Of a stretch of DNA of 64,000 nucleotides, positions 45,601-57,500 are shown piece after piece. How positions within the stretch are numbered: the stretch's first letter is position 1; the number at the start of each line of letters is the position of its first letter. A model generated the notes under the pieces. It had not been told where the DNA came from. It saw only the letters and a program-made list of their open reading frames with translations, and made no database searches. The translations under genes were made by a program, and so were the position numbers. Source of the stretch: Linyphia triangularis (lineage: Eukaryota > Arthropoda > Arachnida > Araneae > Linyphiidae); NCBI GenBank assembly GCA_963978545.1, contig OZ021723.1:4154001-4218000 (forward strand). The letters run 5' to 3'.

Positions 45601-46034
45601 ACAAAGCAATTTAAAATAACTCCAGGGCACAATTAAAAAATAATAATCTAGTCTAGAAACGGAAATTTTCTTAGGAAATCAAACTCCTTGGAATCGATTT
45701 AAAATGTCGAAAATGCTTTCTTAAAAAGAGGAAAGTATATGGGTATTTTAAAATAAGAAAGTCCATGGGAAGCCATGGGCAAAAATATATTGGACTGTCA
45801 AAGAATTTCAGAGATATATCAGTCAAGTAAATGAATCTGAATAGTATTTTTTTATACCAAAAGACTTTTTATAGAAAAACTGTCAATCAAATGGCAGCTT
45901 TGAAAGTATACTTAAGTAGATCAATTGAGTAGAAATTTTCTATAGAAGAAAAGTGTGACTTCTAAATGGTTTCTTACTGATAATAACATTAGGAATTTCG
46001 AAATTTGACTCAATTCTGCATTTTTATTTTTTGG
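41871..46034. other. Long AT-rich intergenic stretch, no gene found
   Basis: Contains an A tract at 42571-42605, a possible short foldback with ACGGGCCC ends (about 43048-43214), and a transposon-like relic near 42000-42050. Short frames are compatible with chance in AT-rich DNA. Confidence 0.5.
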
Positions 46035-46700
46035 TTTTAAAATATTCCCTAATTCATTACCATTAAAATGATACCATTTTCTTTCTTACACTCAAATTAC
46101 TTTTTAAATTACAATAGGTTTTGTGAATCTGTTTTGTATCGCGTTCATTATTGTAGTAAACTTAAAACGCGTTTTCTGAAGAATGACATTTTGGTGTTAC
46201 ATGACTTTACGCCAACGGTTATAACTTCCTAATAAATGGTCCGATTTACAAAATTCTAATTTTGTTTTGTAGAAAATAGTTGTGAATGTGTTTTCTATGG
46301 AGAATCTAATATATATTGTTATAAACACATTTTTTATGCTTATTTTAATCTTAAATTTTTGTTAAAAATTATGTATTTTTTTAAACCTTTTATTTAAAAA
46401 CTTATAATTAAATTAATATTGAAGTCAAATTCAAAATTCTCCATAGGAACATGCCTCAATATAATATATCTTATTTGCAATAAAAATAATACCTCTAAGT
46501 TAATCACAAGTTTATTTATGTATGTTCTAATAATGTCCTAATTAGTCACTTTAATTGCAATTAGCTGATTAAAAAATTGACGGGAAAAAAAAGTTTTTAT
46601 ATAAAAATGCATCATTTTTAATTCTGATATACTACCAAAAAGTTTAAAATTACAACCTATAAATTAAAGAAAATCATCTCAATTGTCTCAATTGTATATG
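46035..46700 (-). repeat. Interspersed repeat, copy 2 (without the Helitron)
   Basis: Reverse complement of 1440-1696 joined to 2577-3000. At about 46474-46480 the sequence runs straight through the point where copy 1 has its Helitron. Confidence 0.75.
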
Positions 46701-46761
46701 TATACTTTAAGGAAATATTTATTATTTTTTGTAGAAATAAAGTATTCCTGCTCCAATATGC

Positions 46762-47074
46762 TGCAACAAATTGTGCATCAATGTTTGTTTGCTTGTTTTA
46801 CTAAGGTATTTGAAGATATTTTTGCTTGCACAACTTGAGCTTGTATTTTTACTTTCGTTAGTAATGCAGCATTACAATGCACGAAGAAACAAAATTATAA
46901 CACGTGTCATAATTTAAAATATTTTATTTTTCTTCTGCAAGTATTCAACGCGGATTGTAATGCTGCGTTGCTAACGAAAGTAAAGTTGCAAGATCAACTT
47001 GTGCAAACAAACATATCTTCAAATTTACCTTAGTAAAACAATCAAACAAACATTGTTGCACAATTTGTAGCTCC
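46762..47074. mobile_element. Palindromic MITE, ~313 bp
   Basis: The arms share CAATGTTTGTTTG, TTGTTTTACTAAGGTA, TTTACTTTCGTTAG and GCAGCATTACAAT in inverted order, with a ~80-bp AT-rich centre. The exact ends and target duplication are unclear. Confidence 0.72.
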
Positions 47075-47750
47075 TTGAAATAATCATTACTAAAGGAGTA
47101 CTAACTGATCTTTGCAAATAATTAAAGTTATCTAAACATACAAATTTAATGAAGACACAGTTTTGGAAAAAATATCAAAGTTAATTGAAATTTTATATTT
47201 AATTCATAGAAATTAATGTATAAAACAAAAATAAGCATCGCTAATCTATTCGCCATTCAGCAACCTTACAAGGAATTTCAAGAGGACAACGATCATGATC
47301 ATATTTAAATCTGAGTTAGATATATAAAAAAAAAAAAAAAAAAAAAAAACTAAAAGGGGACGCTTTTAATTTCAACATAACGTGCCTCTAAACTACAATT
47401 TTTTAAGTTGAAAATAATACCTTTTATTTTGAAGAAAGATATTTTATTCAACTGTATCGAAAATAATTGAAGATCTTCATAAAATTATATTAAATTGTAT
47501 TTTTTTTTTTTTTTTTTTTTTAAATTATAGGAATTATGTTAAAAGAACAAGTGCACCAACTTCTCAAGTTATTTTCGGTAATATACAACTAAAAAGTACT
47601 ATTCTATGAAACGCCTATTCGCTAATTCAAATCCACCATGTTTCAACATCTAATAAAATACTATATTACAGCTATACAAAGATCTATTAATGTATTGTTC
47701 CGCCAGAGATAAAAACATTATTATCAGAAGTGGCTCAACCCCTTAATAAA
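47075..47750. other. Upstream region of the IGFBP-domain gene
   Basis: An A tract at about 47325-47349 and a T tract at about 47501-47521. No clear TATA box or upstream exon identified. Confidence 0.45.
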
Positions 47751-48192
47751 ATGAAGAACACATTTTTCATCAAACTGTTACTAACACTTTACTTCATGCA
47801 TTCTTGTAAAAGTTACATCACCCACAAAAAAGAAATCATACATGAAATCCAGCTTCCAACCAACAACAGTTGCACATCCGACGGTGATCTTCGTCTCAAG
47901 AGATCTTTCTCTCAGACATCTTCCCCTTTGCATTGTCCCCCTTGTGAGCAGATCCACTGCTACAAGCAAAAGAAGCGTCGACTGCGATGTAAAGGTGGTT
48001 GGACGCTGGGCATCTGTGGCTGCTGCAAGGTGTGCGCCAAACTTGAGGGGGAGCAGTGTGGCGGACAGCACAATTATCTGGGGAGGTGTGACACGGACCT
48101 GGAGTGTGTGGCTCAAGATCCGAAAATTATATCGGTTGAAAGGAACGGAGTGAAGACTGTGTATAAGGTAGAAACTGGAGTTTGCAAGAAAG
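47751..48192 (+). CDS. Exon 1 of the IGFBP-domain gene
   Basis: Signal peptide through the complete IGFBP domain. It ends after one base of codon 148 with donor GTGAGT. It is GC-richer than its flanks. Confidence 0.88.
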
Positions 48193-50565
48193 GTGAGTGA
48201 TGCATTTTTATTGTTATACAGCGCATTTATGTTCAAAACTGTTGATATAAGTTCTCGTATGCAAAAAGGAAGCTGATTCTAAGATGCTTTTCGCCTATTC
48301 TCGTACTACAATTCGCAATGGGGACTGATTTTTATAAGTGATTAAATAATATAACTCCATACATTTTTATATGCATTGCCGATATTTATATTCATTAACA
48401 CAGCAACGATTCTGCTCTCAACGTGTGCTTGGTGTTTGCATTTAATTTTAAATTCTAAAAATATTTCTATAAGCAAAATGACCGGTAAACTACGTTTCAA
48501 TCTTTATTTAGTAAAATTGAAAGCGAAATCATGCATTCATTTCAAATACCTTTTATTTATTCTAACTAAACAATTTTAGCAACAGAAAATGCTTTCAACA
48601 ATAAAAATACTTTAGAAGCATTGTTAAAATATTTTTATTTATTCTAATTCAAACAATTTTAGCAGCAAGAAAGAGTTTCAACAATGAGTAATTAAAACTC
48701 TTTCACTTACAGCATTACTACACAACGCAACGTTGAATTGATTGGACTTCACTCCTTAATAAATTTATCCATTTTCGCGCCCAATTATCTTTTATTTATT
48801 TGGATTAAAATAATTTAGCAACAGGAAAGAGTTTCAAAAAGTATAGATGAAATGGGATGTATTAGTATTCCAAAACATTCATAGAAATGCGTGTAAAAAC
48901 ACTACCTTTTAGTGACAGTGACAGCCCTCAAAACTTGATATAATTTATTGTTATCGACATCAAATCTATCTTCCAAGTTTCAACCCGATCAGATGACGGT
49001 ATCTGGGTTAATCAAGTAGATTTGCCCGAAAACCGCTCATACACAAATAAATTCAAAGCTAATATAAAGAAAACCTAAAGCAAAAACTTCCTAAATAAAA
49101 ATCACAGTCATACTCACTTTGAGTAATTTGAATTATGTAAGGAATGTACTCAATTCATTCATATGAATTATGAAGAAATAAGATCATTATAATGTTTATT
49201 TTGAAAAAATAGAGCTAGCAAAAATTCTTTTTTTAAATTATCATTCTGTCAAGAAACATAATTTTTTTTTAAGCTATTTTTAAATCATTTATGTTATTTT
49301 CGACTTTTGTGCGTTTGTAAGTTTGTGTGTATCGGCAAATATCTTCAGAGGGCTTGTCATCCCACTCGATGTCATCCAATCAAACTGAGACTTGATAGAC
49401 TGAGAGGCAGCTGTAATTTTTGGATGCCATCCAACATCATTTTGAATTTTTTATAGAAAGTAGAGAAAAGTGAGTAGATTATGAATCCACTGGTCTGCTG
49501 TGGCAAATTATCCGAAACTGGTCAAAAATCGACTTTTAATAAGTTGAACTAAATCCAATTGCCAAATGCGCCATAACTTGCCAAATAATGAGCATTTTTT
49601 TTATTTGGTAACCCTCACTCTTTAATTTTCAATTAAGAAGGTTGCAGACGATTCAGATATCTGGCGAAGGTCTACTTGCATCTATTAAAAGGGAGCAGTG
49701 TTGGCAAAAAATATTACATCGCTTATGACGTAACTGATGTCGCCAATTTGGCTTACTTTTAAAAGATATAAGTTTTCCGAGCCAATCATCAGAAATTGTT
49801 TGCGCTTTTTCTCATTGAAAATCAAAATGAAGTGGGTTGCCAGACGAATAAGTTTGTTCTATTTTTGGCAAGTTATGACATATTGGGCAATCGGATTTTA
49901 GTTCAACTCATTTCAAGTCGATTATTGATCAGTTTCGACCATTTTTGTCACGGCAGACCAGTGAATTTCTAATCTACTCACTTTTCTCCAATTTCTATAA
50001 AAAATTCAGAATGATGTTCGATGGGGTCCAAAAATTGCAGTCGCCTCTCGGACTATGAGAGATTGATTAGTTGTCGATGAAAATGCTTTTATAAAGTGTT
50101 GAGGACTGTCACTAAAATTCTGCTTTTACACACGCTTGTATGGATGCATCTAAGGACTAACTAAAATTTTTATGACACGGCATTATACTTTAATTGGCTA
50201 TGCATATTAATAAATTTAGTAAAAACTTTGTTTTTATGGAACAAATTATTTCGTTCTATTATTTAGTTAGATGCATAATACAAGTTTGGATTTTTCTTAC
50301 AAATTTGAAATAATGAAAATGTAGGATTCTTTTGTCAGATTTTAATCACTGTACTAAAGCAGAATATTTCAAACTACTACTTTTGAAAATATTTATCTCC
50401 TAACATTTATATTTTCTGTAAGTTGTTAAAAGTATTTTTTTTGAACTAAATATCGAATCATTGTTTTTCAGTGCCTTCAAAAAAGTTGACAGAAATTAAG
50501 ATGTGTAAACCGAAATGCAACTCTAAGTTTTGTTCAGAAAATCCTCGTGGTATATGTTCTGCAAC
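47751..50565 (+). CDS. Secreted IGFBP-domain protein (SIBD-like), 3' part outside the window
   Basis: Coding exons are 47751-48192 and 50472-50565; a further exon must lie to the right. The start is the ATG at 47751. The frame is open upstream to 47730 but only with GTG, which is not a usual animal start. Residues 1-21 are a signal peptide (MKNTFFIKLLLTLYFMHSC). A Lys/Arg-flanked linker (about 22-58) follows, then the IGFBP N-terminal domain (about 62-145) with its hallmark GICGCCKVCAKLEGEQCGG, which fits the family signature. Twelve cysteines lie between 62 and 145, as expected. Exon 2 adds VPSKKLTEIKMCKPKCNSKF and more, a C-x3-C-x4-C-x7-C block. Arthropod single-IGFBP-domain proteins are secreted and proposed to bind insulin-like peptides or act in immunity. 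Family membership is clear; function and full length are not. Confidence 0.88.
48193..49395. other. Intron 1 of the IGFBP-domain gene, first part
   Basis: Three imperfect direct repeats with core TTTTATTTATT...TTTAGCA(A/G)CA occur near 48548, 48632 and 48789. No ORF of note. Confidence 0.45.
49396..50055. mobile_element. Foldback MITE (family F1), copy 2, 660 bp
   Basis: The same termini and arms as 28639-29301, with TA at both ends. The two copies align over their whole length with scattered substitutions. It lies in the intron between the two IGFBP exons. Confidence 0.85.
50472..50565 (+). CDS. Exon 2 of the IGFBP-domain gene
   Basis: Acceptor TTGTTTTTCAG, donor GTAAGT. The frame joins exon 1 in phase and ends after two bases of a codon, so coding continues. 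Encodes residues 148-178 with four cysteines (KMCKPKCNSKFCSENPRG). Confidence 0.82.
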
Positions 50566-50683
50566 GTAAGTGTTTTTGGATTTAAGTACAAAACATAAAA
50601 AATTTGAAACTTAAGCTGCGGAGGAAATATTCAAATGTAATTCTGTCAGTTATTAGTTACGAGCAAGAATTACCGTAGTTTAA

Positions 50684-51402
50684 GGGGGTCCGGTACCGAA
50701 AATAAAAAAAACTTTATTTATGTACATTTTTAAGTCAAAAATGTATTTTATGTATGAGATACTATTTATATATCTTTGAGAAAATGTGTTTTTTTAATAT
50801 TGTGTTTAGTTAGTTAAAAAAAATTTAAAAATCATGAAAAATCCATAATAATTGATGTTTGCGTATTTTGATATAAGTCAAGAAAAAAAAATTTCAAAGT
50901 GAAAGCTTTCTGTAATACATAATTATATAAAGAAAAAATTTTCTTAACAGAATTTTGATAGGTGAATTAAAAAAAATTAAAAAAATTCTCAAAGTTAAAA
51001 TATTGAAATTTTTGCTTTTTTTTTTATGTTATCTTTTACGCTAAATGTTATATTTTAAAACAGAATTAAAAAAAAATAAAATTCTGTGAAGACAAAATAT
51101 TTAAAACTATATAAATTAAATGCTCCAAAAATTTGAATAGGCAATTGTTAATGGTTCTGGAGATATATCGATTTGAATATGCAACATCTGTCAAAAACAC
51201 TAGTGCCCGAAAAACTCACTTTAAGCAGACGCTTCAAGGTGTTACGCCCATTAGTGATGTTTAAATCACAGGTAATTTTGTGGCGTTCTAATCACTGGAG
51301 GAATAAGATGAAAACATCATTCTCTTCAGGAATGTATGAACTATTTTTTAAAATCAGAAAAAAATTGTGGAATTTTTGAAGAAATTTCGGTACTGGACCC
51401 CC
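50684..51402. mobile_element. TTAA-flanked MITE, 719 bp
   Basis: Inverted ends GGGGGTCCGGTACCGAAA and TTTCGGTACTGGACCCCC, with TTAA on each side (50680-50683, 51403-51406). Size and terminus resemble the element at 4697-5411. Piggybac/Kolobok-type by target site. It starts 115 bp after exon 2. Confidence 0.78.
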
Positions 51403-51406
51403 TTAA

Positions 51407-52405
51407 ATTTGTTTGTAAAGCCTGTACTTTTCTGTATTGAAATATCGATGAATATAAAACACTTTCATTTACTTAATTGCGTCTGTTTTTTGAATACCGC
51501 GAAGTTCATTTTATTATTGTTTAACTGAATCCGTTATATGATTATAACGAAGCACATTTTTTAGTCCATAATATGTATTCAATCTACTAGTCTAGCATAT
51601 ATATCTTGTTACAAAAGATAAGCAATGTTCATTTCTTCCGAATTGTTATGGAATAGTTATTTTTGATAGTAACTGAGATGCATATGTCGTGAGGGTATTT
51701 TCAATAAAGTACACATTTTGACCTTTCTAACTAACTTATAAGATTTTGTGTTTTTTAAGTTAATTAGTATATACTTCAAATATTAGCGGTGGTGTTTAAT
51801 TGTTTATAATTTTACTAGCATTATAACAGCATTTAAACACTTCATATTTAATAAATATCGATTAAACAACAAAAAGGCCACTGCAGTTTTTAATTTCTGA
51901 CTTTCCTATATGACTGGAAAAGAAAATACTATGCAGCAAGTGTTTTCTTCAAAATTCCTGATAATTCCTTGAAGAATCCATATGCATATGCTAAAAAGTA
52001 ACATAATAAGAGTTTATTGATTAAATGAAGATGAATATTGGTTTTCCTGAGCCTGATTCTTACAGAACTGCAATTTAGTAACTTTTTCTTTCTCTTTGCA
52101 AAATTTAGATTTGTTTCTATTGTTACGAAATAGAAAATCATTACACTCACCAATTTTCATTGTTTTGTCTAAGTCCACAATAATTTACAAACTTATTTTC
52201 GAAAGCATAGATTGCATTTATACATAAAATATAAGAAAGTAAATTGAATATTAATTAATCATTAATTTTATTCTATATTTAAGAATATTTATAAACACTC
52301 TACTATGATTTAGTTCTTTAGAATTGTCCACATTTTAATTAACTATGTATGTACGTATGTAAGATTAAACTGTTAAATAAATTAATAAATATTTAGTATA
52401 CTTGT
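51407..52405. other. AT-rich, no gene seen
   Basis: Neither a third IGFBP exon nor another feature was recognised. Confidence 0.45.
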
Positions 52406-52640
<235 letters not shown>

Positions 52641-53132
52641 TGAATCAAGGTGCTTAAGATTAGAAAAAAGTAAAGCTAAGTCTGAATATTTATGTTAGTT
52701 AACAGTGTGAGTTTCGATCATCCAGTAAAGGAAAAAGTTAATGAAGTGCGGTAGTTTCTGCCGGGTCAAAGAATAATCTATAAATCCAATATTGGCTCAG
52801 GATTTGGGAAGGCTTAATCATCAAACATGAGTTAATCTATATATAGTTTCAGAAATATTTTTTGGGGAAGTTGGCAAGCGAAGTAGTCATTTGAAATCCA
52901 TATTGACGTTAAAATTCTGTAATCAATTGTGAACACAAGTCAGCAGAATTTTAAGAATATTTTTTTTTTTTTTTTTTTTTAATTGGTATTTTCTACGATT
53001 ATTTGAAGCATGGGTTAACTTGTATACTGTAACCGAAATGTCAATTGGATATTGAATTGGAGCATTAGAATTACATGTATATTTAGAGATATTTAGAGCT
53101 ATCTGGATCACGTGGAAATGCAAAGATTTTCA
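52641..53132. other. AT-rich, no gene seen
   Basis: T tract at about 52962-52981; nothing else recognised. Confidence 0.45.
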
Positions 53133-53134
53133 TA

Positions 53135-53845
53135 CAGTGCGGTTAAAATTAAACTGACGGTACTCAGAGTCTCGTAACTCTGGTTCTACTGAACAGATCC
53201 GAATGAATATATACTGTGTAAATCATGTGGTCGAGATCAATAGAAAAAAAATAGTTTACGGTTACGGTTATAGTTATAGAAACTCGAAATTTTCGAATGG
53301 CATCCTCCACATTTTCCTGTTGCAAAATGCTTAGCATCGCAAAAAACGGACGCGTTATGCACGCACAAAAAAAAAAAACAGCTTTGCCGAACGGCCAGCA
53401 AAAATAGGATCGGGGCACACGTTGTCACATATATGCAACATAGAAAGCCGATAAAATTGCCTCTGATGGCACCTATGTGAACATTGGGCTCTGTCATATG
53501 CAAATTTCCACCTTGGGACCCGATCGTAATTTTATTTTCAGTTAGCAAAGCTGTTTTTGTGAGTACATAACGCGTCTGTTTTTTACGATACGCGTACCGT
53601 TCCAACGCTCTTTAGGGTTTTTGCATGCACTAAGCATTTTGCGACAGGAAAAAGTAGGTGATGCCATTCGAAAATTTCGAATTTCTCTAACTATAAACAG
53701 ATGCCTATTACTACTATAACTATTTTTTCTGCCGAAAACCTCGACCGCAGCATATATTTCAAGTTTTATTCGGATCCGTTCAGTAGAACCAGAGTTACGA
53801 AACTCTGAGTTTAGGTAACTTCTCAGTTTAATTTTAACCACCCTG
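53135..53845. mobile_element. Foldback element with mariner-type ends, 711 bp
   Basis: The ends CAGTGCGGTTAAAATTAAAC and GTTTAATTTTAACCACCCTG are inverted and flanked by TA (53133-53134, 53846-53847). Long arms (~280 bp) repeat TAACTCTGGTTCTACTGAAC and ACGCGTTATG. Short minus-strand frames in it lack transposase motifs. Confidence 0.83.
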
Positions 53846-53847
53846 TA

Positions 53848-54258
53848 CATGCTACTCAGATGATGGCACAGTGATATCTAAATTAATTGAAAATATTGTA
53901 TACAGCAGTTTCAATCTTTGCAATTTACTCTTCAAAGGTAACAACGGTTGGAGAGAGATTCAAAACTAATTTTATTGTTTCCTTTTGTGGTCTAAAGCTT
54001 CATTTATATATCCTTTCCTCTAAGATTATATCTAAAACTAACTTCCACATAAGTCATTCAAGTATCAGATTTCTATATGTACCTGCAGGATGTATAAGGC
54101 GACAAAAACTTAAAATAATGTTTATTTTTTCTCTGCATTAATTTTTACCATCATATCGTCACATCGATACATCAATGCAACTGAACAGCATCAGAATACA
54201 TCAATTTTTATAAAAGCAGGTGCATGTCCACACAATGCCTTTCCTGAGCATGCCCAAA
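53848..54258. other. AT-rich, no gene seen
   Basis: An 84-codon frame at 53887 has no recognisable domain. Confidence 0.4.
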
Positions 54259-54413
54259 CATTAAGTGTGGACGGACACCAGACAACATTCATTAAGTGTG
54301 GACGGACAACAGATCACATTCATTAAGTGTGGACGGACACCAGGTCAGATTCATTAAGTGTGGACGGACACCAGACCACATTCATTAAGTGTGAACGGAC
54401 ACCGGACCAAATT
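54259..54413 (+). repeat. 31-bp minisatellite, five units
   Basis: CATTAAGTGTGGACGGACAC cores start at a constant 31-base spacing (54261, 54292, 54323, 54354, 54385 for the TTAAG word). It lies 140 bp before the large satellite array and is unrelated to it. Confidence 0.92.
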
Positions 54414-54549
54414 TTTGGCCATTTGAAAACAATACCCTTGGGCTTAAAGCTCAGGGTAAGAAAAAAGCATATTACTTCACAATAAAATGGTTAACTACTT
54501 AACACTTAAAAATAATTGTTACTACTTTAGTATCTTTTTCTTCTTCTTT

Positions 54550-57500
54550 AGATTTGGGTTAGTCAGATATGTAATACCTCTGCTTTTGATAGCATTTTGT
54601 ACCATGCTCCAAACCCAATGTCACATAGCTCCATTTATTTGGGTCGCCCATTTTCGTAGTAAAATCTGACACACACTTAATATAGCTAAGCTGTAATTCA
54701 TATTAGATTTGGGTTAGTCAGATATGTGATACCTCTACTTTTGATAGCATTTTGTACCATGCTCCAAACAAAATGTCACATAGCTCCATTCATTTGGGTC
54801 GCCCATTTTCGTAGTAAAATCTGACACACACTTAATATAGCTAAGCTGTAATTCATATTAGATTTGGGTTAGTCAGATATGTGATACCTCTACTTTTGAT
54901 AGCATTCTGTACCATGCTCCAAACCCAATGTCACATAGCTCCATTTATTTGGGTCGCCCATTTTCGTAGTAAAATCTGACACACACTTAATATAGCTAAG
55001 CTGTAATTCATATTATATTTGGGTTAGTCAGATATGTGATACCTCTACTTTTGATAGCATTCTGTACCATGCTCCAAACCCAATGTCACATAGCTCCATT
55101 TATTTGGGTCGCCCATTTTCGTAGTAAAATCTGACACACACTTAATATAGCTAAGCTGTAATTCATATTAGATTTGGGTTAGTCAGATATGTGATACCTC
55201 TACTTTTGATAGCATTCTGTACCATGCTCTAAACCCAATGTCACATAGCTCCATTTATTTAGGTCGCCCATTTTCGTAGTAAAATCTGACACACACTTAA
55301 TATAGCTAAGCTGTAATTCATATTAGATTTGGGTTAGTCAGATATGTGATACCTCTACTTTTGATAGCATTCTGTACCATGCTCCAAACCCAATGTCACA
55401 TAGCTCCATTTATTTGGGTCGCCCATTTTCGTAGTAAAATCTGACACACACTTAATATAGCTAAGCTGTAATTCATATTAGATTTGGGTTAGTCAGATAT
55501 GTGATACCTCTACTTTTGATAGCATTCTGTACCATGCTCTAAACCCAATGTCACATAGCTCCATTTATTTGGGTCGCCCATTTTCGTAGTAAAATCTGAC
55601 ACACACTTAATATAGCTAAGCTGTAATTCATATTAGATTTGGGTTAGTCAGATATGTGATACCTCTACTTTTGATAGCATTCTGTACCATGCTCCAAATC
55701 CAATGTCACATAGCTCCATTTATTTGGGTCGCCCATTTTCGTAGTAAAATATGACACACACTTAATATAGCTAAGCTGTAATTCATATTAGATTTGGGTT
55801 AGTCAGATATGTGATACCTCTACTTTTGATAGCATTCATTACCATGCTCTAAACCCAATGTCACATAGCTCCATTTATTTGGGTCGCCCATTTTCGTAGT
55901 AAAATCTGACACACACTTAATATAACTAAGCTGTAATTCATATTAGATTTGGGTTAGTCAGATATGTGAAACCTCTACTTTTGATAGCATTCTGTACCAT
56001 GCTCTAAACCCAATGTCACTTAGCTCCATTTATTTGGGTTGCCCATTTTCGTAGTAAAATCTGACACACACTTAATATAGCTAAGCTGTAATTCATATTA
56101 GATTTAGGTTAGTCAGATATGTGATACCTCTACTTTTGATAGCATTCTGTACCATGCTCTAAACCCAATGTCACATAGCTCCATTTATTTGGGTCGCCCA
56201 TTTTCGTAGTAAAATCTGACACACACTTAATATAGCTAAGCTGTAATTCATATTAGATTTGGGTTAGTCAGATATGTGATACCTCTACTTTTGATAGCAT
56301 TCTGTACCATGCTCTAAACCCAATGTCACATAGCTCCATTTATTTGGGTTGCCCATTTTCGTAGTAAAATCTGACACACACTTAATATAGCTAAGCTGTA
56401 ATTCATATTAGATTTGGGTTAGTCAGATATGTGATACCTCTACTTTTGATAGCATTCTGTACCATGCTCCAAACCCAATGTCACATAGCTCCATTTATTT
56501 GGGTCGCCCATTTTCGTAGTAAAATCTGACACACACTTAATATAGCTAAGCTGTAATTCATATTAGATTTGGGTTAGTCAGATATGTGATACCTCTACTT
56601 TTGATAGCATTCTGTACCATGCTCCAAACCCAATGTCACATAGCTCCATTTATTTGGGTCGCCCATTTTCGTAGTAAAATCTGACACACACTTAATATAG
56701 CTAAGCTGTAATTCATATTAGATTTGGGTTAGTCAGATATGTGATACCTCTACTTTTGATAGCATTTTGTACCATGCTCCAAACCCAATGTCACATAGCT
56801 CCATTTATTTGGGTCGCCCATTTTCGTAGTAAAATCTTACACACACTTAATGTAGCTAAGCTGTAATTCATATTAGATTTGGGTTAGTCAGATATGTGAT
56901 ACCTCTACTTTTGATAGCATTCTGTACCATGCTCTAAACCCAATGTCACATAGCTCCATTTATTTGGGTCGCCCATTTTCGTAGTAAAATCTGACACACA
57001 CTTAATATAGCTAAGCTGTAATTCATATTAGATTTGGGTTAGTCAGATATGTGATACCTCTACTTTTGATAGCATTCTGTACCATGCTCCAAATCCAATG
57101 TCACATAGCTCCATTTATTTGGGTCGCCCATTTTCGTAGTAAAATATGACACACACTTAATATAGCTAAGCTGTAATTCATATTAGATTTGGGTTAGTCA
57201 GATATGTGATACCTCTACTTTTGATAGCATTCATTACCATGCTCTAAACCCAATGTCACATAGCTCCATTTATTTGGGTCGCCCATTTTCGTAGTAAAAT
57301 CTGACACACACTTAATATAACTAAGCTGTAATTCATATTAGATTTGGGTTAGTCAGATATGTGAAACCTCTACTTTTGATAGCATTCTGTACCATGCTCT
57401 AAACCCAATGTCACTTAGCTCCATTTATTTGGGTTGCCCATTTTCGTAGTAAAATCTGACACACACTTAATATAGCTAAGCTGTAATTCATATTAGATTT

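Noticed and set aside
47730..47750. In-frame extension of the IGFBP protein starting at GTG (47730)
   Set aside because: The codon is GTG, not ATG. The ATG at 47751 begins a proper signal peptide, so the extra seven residues are unlikely in an animal gene.
54534..54550. Polypyrimidine tract plus TTTAG as a splice acceptor for a third IGFBP exon at the edge of the satellite
   Set aside because: The following sequence is the satellite monomer; it has no cysteine-rich coding continuation.
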